Assembly: GCA_024276935.1 (NCBI GenBank)
Contig: JAJRWH010000117.1
Location: 1-40,348 of the forward strand
Source: Deltaproteobacteria bacterium
GTDB lineage: Bacteria; Desulfobacterota; Desulfuromonadia; Desulfuromonadales; Geopsychrobacteraceae
Direction of reading: 5' to 3'
Length of the DNA stretch: 40,348 nt
Shown: positions 36,477 through 40,348 of the stretch, in pieces
Layout of the letters: each line of letters opens with the position of its first letter
Numbering within the stretch: the stretch's first letter is position 1
Translations under genes and position numbers: made by a program
Notes under the pieces: generated by a model
Told to the model about the DNA's origin: nothing
Database searches by the model: none
What the model saw: the letters and a program-made list of their open reading frames with translations, nothing else

Positions 36477-38621
36477 ATGCCCGCAGATTCCCCGACCTTC
36501 ATTGCACCTGACAAGATTATTCTTGATCAGGTTGCAGGAGTTGGCCCCAAGCTGCTTGATAAATTGCAGAAAATGGGGCTCAACTCTGTTGAAGATGCCT
36601 TATACCACCTTCCGTTACGTTACGAAGATCGTCGACAATTCCGAACCATTTCCCAGTTGCAAACATCACGTCTTGAGGTTTTTTGCGCCGAAATTCTTGT
36701 CGCCGGAGAAATACAGACCGGTCGCAGTCGCAGACGCATTTATGAGGTTATCGTCGGTGATGAAACAGGTCGTATTTCGCTAAAATGGTTCCATTATCGA
36801 AAAAACTGGCTTCATAAACGGTTTTCGGTTGGTCAGCGGATTGTTGTTATTGGTGAAGTCCGTAGCTTTGGCCCACAGCGAGAAATTCACCATCCTGAGA
36901 CAGAACCTGTCCCTGCTGGGACTGATCCCGCCGATTTGCTGCGAAAAGAGCCGCTGAAATTTGGGCGAATTCTGCCAGTTTATCAATTAACCGAGGGATT
37001 GACCCAATATCGTATTCGAAAAATCTGGTTCAATCTGGTTAACCAGTTTGCAGAATATCTTCAGTCACCACTTCCTGCTTCCTATCTTTGTAAACGTCAA
37101 TTGCTTCCTCTTCAGCAAGCGGTTTCGCGTTGTCACTGGCCACCCAACGACAGTTCATTGGCTGAATTGGATCAGGGCCAGGACATTTCCCGAAGCAGTA
37201 TTGTCTATGATGAGTTCTTTTTTCTGGAATTGGGTCTGGCCCTGAAACGCCAGGGGGTTGAGCTTGCCAGGGGCTTTGCATTCAAGGTTGAACATCGCTA
37301 TACCAAGCCGCTGAATAAAATGCTGCCATTTCAACTGACCGACGCACAACGTCGCGTATTGAAAGAGATCAAGCATGACATGATGGCAGCAACCCCCATG
37401 CACCGTTTGATCCAGGGAGATGTCGGAAGTGGTAAAACGATTGTTGCATTAATGGCAGCCCTGATTGCGATTGAAAATCAGACCCAGGTTGCCGTTGTTG
37501 CTCCGACAGAGATCCTGGCTGAACAACATTTTGTCATTTTCAACTCCTGGCTGAAGAGGCTTGGTCTGCGTTGTGCGTTGTTACGTAGCGGCTTGCAAGC
37601 CTCTGAAAAAAAACATGTTTTGCAGGATTTACACGCAGGGAAAATCGATTTACTGGTAGGAACCCATGCCGTATTGCAAGAAGGGGTCGAATTCAAAAAA
37701 CTGGGTCTCGGGATCATTGATGAACAACATCGTTTCGGTGTCCGGCAGAGAGGAATCCTGAAGCAAAAGGGTGAAAACCCCGATATCCTGGTGATGACGG
37801 CAACTCCAATACCGCGCACATTATCAATGACTCTGTATGGAGATCTGGCTCTGTCAGTCATTGATCAGCTGCCACCGGGACGAAAACCGGTGCAAACATT
37901 TCATTATCAGCACGATCAACGGGCATTGGCCTACAACTTATTGCAGAAACAACTCACAAGCGGCAGACAGGCCTATATTGTCTATCCGCTGGTTGAAGAG
38001 ACAGAAAAATCGGATCTGCTTGCAGCAACAGAAGCCGCAGAAGCCCTCAAGGATCATTTTCCTGCAGCTCAAATCGGCCTGTTACATGGACGGATGAAAC
38101 AGGCCGAAAAAGTCCAGACCATGCAAGCCTTCAGAGACCACCAGATTGATATTCTGGTTGCAACAACCGTAATTGAGGTCGGTGTTGATGTCTCGAACGC
38201 AACCATTATGCTGATCGAACATGCAGATCGTTTTGGTCTGGCCCAGCTACATCAACTTCGTGGTCGGGTTGGTCGCGGTCGTGATGAAAGTTTTTGTTTT
38301 TTGATTTCGTCCCAACAGTATAGTGAGGATGCCAGACGACGACTCGAAGTCATGGTGCAGAACAATGATGGTTTTAAAATTGCCGAGGCTGACCTGGAAA
38401 TTCGTGGTCCTGGAGAATTTCTGGGGACCAGACAGGCGGGCCTGCCGGATTTTCGTGTCGCAAGCCTGCTAAGAGATGTAAGGCTTCTGGAACAAGCCCG
38501 GGAAGATGCTTTTGACTATGCCCAAAATAATTATTATCTGAAAAGCGACGATTGTCGGGCAATCAAAACTGAATTATTCAGGCGTTGGGGCGGACGACTT
38601 GACCTGGCCACAATTGGATGA
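36477..38621 (+). CDS. recG: ATP-dependent DNA helicase RecG
   Basis: 714 residues. An N-terminal wedge/OB region is followed by helicase motifs: Walker A GDVGSGKTIVALMA (about 314-327), DEQH (about 414-417), MTATPIPRTLS, and the C-terminal QLHQLRGRVGRGRDESF. It remodels stalled replication forks and branched DNA. GGGAGG precedes ATG 36477. Its stop is 20 bases from the dif-like site. Confidence 0.96.
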   Translation: MPADSPTFIAPDKIILDQVAGVGPKLLDKLQKMGLNSVEDALYHLPLRYEDRRQFRTISQLQTSRLEVFCAEILVAGEIQTGRSRRRIYEVIVGDETGRISLKWFHYRKNWLHKRFSVGQRIVVIGEVRSFGPQREIHHPETEPVPAGTDPADLLRKEPLKFGRILPVYQLTEGLTQYRIRKIWFNLVNQFAEYLQSPLPASYLCKRQLLPLQQAVSRCHWPPNDSSLAELDQGQDISRSSIVYDEFFFLELGLALKRQGVELARGFAFKVEHRYTKPLNKMLPFQLTDAQRRVLKEIKHDMMAATPMHRLIQGDVGSGKTIVALMAALIAIENQTQVAVVAPTEILAEQHFVIFNSWLKRLGLRCALLRSGLQASEKKHVLQDLHAGKIDLLVGTHAVLQEGVEFKKLGLGIIDEQHRFGVRQRGILKQKGENPDILVMTATPIPRTLSMTLYGDLALSVIDQLPPGRKPVQTFHYQHDQRALAYNLLQKQLTSGRQAYIVYPLVEETEKSDLLAATEAAEALKDHFPAAQIGLLHGRMKQAEKVQTMQAFRDHQIDILVATTVIEVGVDVSNATIMLIEHADRFGLAQLHQLRGRVGRGRDESFCFLISSQQYSEDARRRLEVMVQNNDGFKIAEADLEIRGPGEFLGTRQAGLPDFRVASLLRDVRLLEQAREDAFDYAQNNYYLKSDDCRAIKTELFRRWGGRLDLATIG

Positions 38622-38641
38622 TTCAAATACCCTGGGTGCCT

Positions 38642-38669
38642 AGTTTACATAATATACATTCGTAAATCG
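38642..38669 (+). other. dif-like Xer recombination site (attL of an integrated element)
   Basis: Read on the - strand the site is CGATTTACGAA (XerC arm), TGTATA (centre) and TTATGTAAACT (XerD arm). The centre is identical to E. coli dif and the XerD arm to that of B. subtilis dif. On the + strand the XerD arm is 38642-38652, the centre 38653-38658 and the XerC arm 38659-38669. It lies 20 bases after recG, and everything to the right has phage-like gene density. dif is where XerC/XerD resolve chromosome dimers, so this would be near the replication terminus. Confidence 0.82.
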
Positions 38670-38700
38670 TTTCGCAGTGAAACAGGGGATTTGCATCCAT

Positions 38701-38733
38701 CGTCAGAATTTTATATTCTGGCGATTTTTTTTT
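38701..38733 (+). terminator. Terminator between dif and the first phage gene
   Basis: CGTCAGAAT (38701-38709) pairs with ATTCTGGCG (38715-38723, one G-T pair) around TTTAT, followed by A and nine T residues. It would stop recG readthrough, and in the excised circle it would stop transcripts crossing the attachment site. Confidence 0.85.
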
Positions 38734-38749
38734 GTGGAGGTTTTGGCTT

Positions 38750-38980
38750 ATGTCTGACTGGCGAAAAAAACAAGCGGCTGAATGGCGGGCCAGGGTTGAA
38801 ACGGCGGTTGATCGTGTCGTTTTAGAATCGACGCTTGACGATTTGGCTGCTTATGCGTGGGCCGTCCGTGATCGTTTGCCGGGTGGTATTATTGGCAAGC
38901 GGGAAATTCAGCGGGATATGTTGCATTGGGCACGTGTAGAGATTGCTCAGAGGATTATTGACGGAGTTTTGCCAATATAA
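38750..38980 (+). CDS. Phage small protein, unknown
   Basis: 76 residues, soluble, highly charged (MSDWRKKQAAEWRARVETAV ...), predicted mostly helical with a GGIIGKREIQRD turn. GTGGAGG lies 9 bases ahead of ATG 38750. It is the first gene of the element. Not recognised; in this position filamentous phages often encode a regulator or a small DNA-binding protein, but nothing in the sequence proves that. Confidence 0.72.
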   Translation: MSDWRKKQAAEWRARVETAVDRVVLESTLDDLAAYAWAVRDRLPGGIIGKREIQRDMLHWARVEIAQRIIDGVLPI

Positions 38981-38987
38981 AGAAAAG

Positions 38988-39015
38988 CCCCGCTTCGGTT
39001 GCACCCGAAGCGGGG
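38988..39015 (+). terminator. Perfect 11-bp GC hairpin downstream of the first phage gene
   Basis: CCCCGCTTCGG (38988-38998) pairs with CCGAAGCGGGG (39005-39015) around TTGCAC. There is no T tract on the + side (GTGGGAGCCC follows). It may be a terminator without U-run, or a structural hairpin of the single-stranded genome such as an origin or packaging signal. Confidence 0.55.
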
Positions 39016-39095
39016 TGGGAGCCCTTTAAGCTCTCAGAACTTAAACCCGACCAAAGGTAAAAGGCTCGTGAAAATTACTAACACAGTCTTATCGG

Positions 39096-39146
39096 AAAGG
39101 CAAGTTTTCGGCGTGGGTGTTCCCTGCGCGGGTGGCTTGCCTTTTT
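39096..39146 (+). terminator. Terminator-like inverted repeat before the phage zinc-ribbon gene
   Basis: AAAGGCAAG (39096-39104) and CTTGCCTTT (39136-39144) pair around a 31-base GC-rich loop, with TT and GCGCC after. It lies just ahead of the next ribosome site. It could also be a replication or packaging structure. Confidence 0.45.
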
Positions 39147-39179
39147 GCGCCTTCGGTCATTTCTTCCGGAGGTGTTTTT

Positions 39180-39356
39180 ATGTCTCGTCCTGTTTTGTGC
39201 CCGGATTGCTCTAGTCCAGCGGTAACTGTTCCCAGCAAGATTTTTCCTGATTCTGTCTATTTATTCTGTCCGATGTGTGGGATTGAACGGCGTGTTTCTG
39301 CCGGTTCTGCCGGGTCGTTGTTGGTCCAGCGGTTGCGCTCGGTGGTGTCGTTATGA
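39180..39356 (+). CDS. Phage small zinc-ribbon protein
   Basis: 58 residues with CPDC (Cys7, Cys10) and CPMC (Cys30, Cys33), a one-domain zinc ribbon, followed by a basic tail. CGGAGG precedes ATG 39180. Its stop overlaps the Rep start (ATGA), so the two are translationally coupled. A role in nucleic-acid binding next to Rep is plausible but not proven. Confidence 0.72.
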   Translation: MSRPVLCPDCSSPAVTVPSKIFPDSVYLFCPMCGIERRVSAGSAGSLLVQRLRSVVSL

Positions 39357-40348
39357 GGGTTAACCCTGCTGCGGCGTTGGATGTAGTGCGCTCGCTCCGT
39401 GGTTTGCCGGGTTGGTCTGTGGCGGTTGATCGGTGGGCGCGGGCGGATCTGCAATCAATAAACAGGTCTATCCGTTGGCGGGATTTTAGAGGCCGTCAGG
39501 CCGGTGGGCTTGTTGGTGGGCGCATAACTCACCGACCGGTGTCAGGCGGTGAGGCTATCGCCCGCCAAAGCTCCCCGGCGTTTGAGGGGCCGCGCTTTAC
39601 CGGTCGGGTTTGCGGTTTGCCCGGTGGGTTGGTCCTCAATACAACAACGGATTTATGCAAAGATTCCCCGGCGGTCGGAGGCGGAAAGCGCGAAAAAATC
39701 GCCGGTTTTTCTGCCGCTTCGCGGCGGCGGATGATGGATACATTAATCAGTATCCAGTGGGATAAGTATGCAGCGCAGGGAAAGAATCAAAAATCAGCGT
39801 TGATGCTCTTTTGCACTCTGACCTATTCGGACCGGGCCGCACATGATCCGATCTGCGAAAACTGCACATGGTCGGAAACTGATGGGCTGTGCTTGGGCAT
39901 CGACCGTAAGGCCTACAAACGGGACCTTGATGTTTTCGGCAAGAGGCTGGCCAGGTGGCGGAAGAAGGGCGGGGCATTCCGGGGGCTGATCTGGAAAATG
40001 GAGATAGAGCCAAGAAAAAGCGGCGATAGATTCGGGGAGTTAATCCCGCATTTCCATTTAATCTTGTTGTTCTCCCGGCCTGTTCTGGTTTCCAGTTTTC
40101 GCCGCTGGCTGTCAATCGCATGGTTTCAGGTCGTCGGCTCTGGTGATCCTGAACACAGAAAAGCTGGGACTCAGGCGGTTTGTGCTTATGGCGGGGCAAC
40201 GGGTCGGCTATTTAATTACTTGGGGAAGTATCTGGGAAAAGAGTTTGCCTGTGCTGAATGTCCGGCGGGGCGGGTGTGGGGTGTGCAGGGTGATCTGGAT
40301 CATTCACCCGGCTTGCATATAAAAACGGAGTCTTTCCGGGATTGGACT
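39353..40348 (+). CDS. HUH rolling-circle replication initiator, 5' part
   Basis: The frame is open for 332 codons to the window edge. From residue 127 it shows the HUH Rep motifs in order: motif 1 FCTLTYSD (153-160), motif 2 HFHLIL with His233 and His235 as metal ligands, and motif 3 NYLGKYLGK with candidate catalytic tyrosines Tyr289 and Tyr293. Such proteins nick the plus-strand origin and attach to the 5' end during rolling-circle replication. The first 126 residues are Arg/Gly-rich and unrecognised. A Met pair at 127-128 (ATG 39731) could be an internal start. The ATGA overlap with the zinc-ribbon gene favours the long start. The C-terminus is outside the window. Confidence 0.85.
   Translation, partial: MRVNPAAALDVVRSLRGLPGWSVAVDRWARADLQSINRSIRWRDFRGRQAGGLVGGRITHRPVSGGEAIARQSSPAFEGPRFTGRVCGLPGGLVLNTTTDLCKDSPAVGGGKREKIAGFSAASRRRMMDTLISIQWDKYAAQGKNQKSALMLFCTLTYSDRAAHDPICENCTWSETDGLCLGIDRKAYKRDLDVFGKRLARWRKKGGAFRGLIWKMEIEPRKSGDRFGELIPHFHLILLFSRPVLVSSFRRWLSIAWFQVVGSGDPEHRKAGTQAVCAYGGATGRLFNYLGKYLGKEFACAECPAGRVWGVQGDLDHSPGLHIKTESFRDWT

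Larger units (their letters stand above)
38642..40348 (+). mobile_element. Inovirus-like element integrated at dif, left end
   Basis: The Xer site is followed by short, tightly packed + strand genes (76 residues, 58 residues) and an HUH replication initiator. They are separated by several hairpins and include no integrase gene. This is the pattern of filamentous phages and similar elements that borrow host XerC/XerD. The coding style also changes: GC-richer, Arg/Gly-rich. The right end and structural genes are outside the window. Confidence 0.72.

Noticed and set aside
38999-39214. 71-codon open frame in the phage intergenic region
   Set aside because: It begins inside the 11-bp hairpin, has no ribosome site, crosses the second inverted repeat and overlaps the start of the well-supported zinc-ribbon gene.
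39549-39734. 61-codon frame overlapping the Rep N-terminus
   Set aside because: Out of frame with Rep, no ribosome site, composition follows the GC-rich shadow of the longer frame.

Overview
The window looks like a chromosomal segment of a Desulfuromonadales-type bacterium (the Geobacter/Desulfuromonas/Pelobacter group). The signs are a heptaheme c-type cytochrome, a Cys-type formate dehydrogenase with sulfite-reductase-like electron-transfer subunits, and the block lepA-lepB-pyrR-pyrB-pyrC-carA-carB-greA, which I recall from Geobacter-like genomes. The taxon is an inference from gene content; no rRNA gene is present. Most genes lie on the + strand.

Left edge (1-228): the 3' end of a bacterial group II intron of IIC type, with the last 51 codons of its reverse transcriptase/maturase followed by domains V and VI. 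Region 350-3518: a TauE/SafE permease, a Memo-like protein (AmmeMemoRadiSam B) and gltX. Region 3740-8308: a secreted DUF1566 protein, tRNA-Gln, a three-gene membrane/cytochrome module (HAMP protein, 7-heme cytochrome, second two-TM protein) and a TPR protein, with two copies of a long palindromic repeat between transcription units. Region 8412-16978: an aminotransferase, a CCA-adding-type nucleotidyltransferase, tRNA-Gly, yacG, queD-queE-creatininase family, then coaD/rsmD (-), dgt (+), and yhbY/azlD/azlC (-). Region 17094-21558: a methyltransferase and a formate dehydrogenase operon. Region 21639-24473: a polar amino-acid ABC importer on the - strand and an unannotated 51-residue zinc-ribbon protein. 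Region 24593-36184: an EamA transporter, lepA-lepB, a PyrR-controlled pyrimidine operon (leader with PyrR-binding hairpin and terminator, then pyrR, pyrB, pyrC, carA, carB), and greA behind its own leader terminator. Region 36260-38621: a DUF1858 protein and recG.

Right edge (38642-40348): the most interesting part. Just after recG is a 28-bp Xer recombination site that closely matches bacterial dif. It is followed by small compact genes and a long open frame, running off the window, that encodes an HUH-type rolling-circle replication initiator. No integrase is visible. This is the expected left end of a filamentous-phage-like (inovirus-type) element that uses host XerC/XerD to sit in the chromosome dimer-resolution site. 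The two small proteins and the roughly 126-residue N-terminal extension of the Rep are not recognised.

Intergenic stretches over 300 bases: only 4505-5112 qualifies. It holds repeat copy 1, a tRNA promoter, tRNA-Gln and a terminator. Between 7069 and 7351 (283 bases) there is a terminator and repeat copy 2. All other gaps are shorter; the ones with visible signals are listed.
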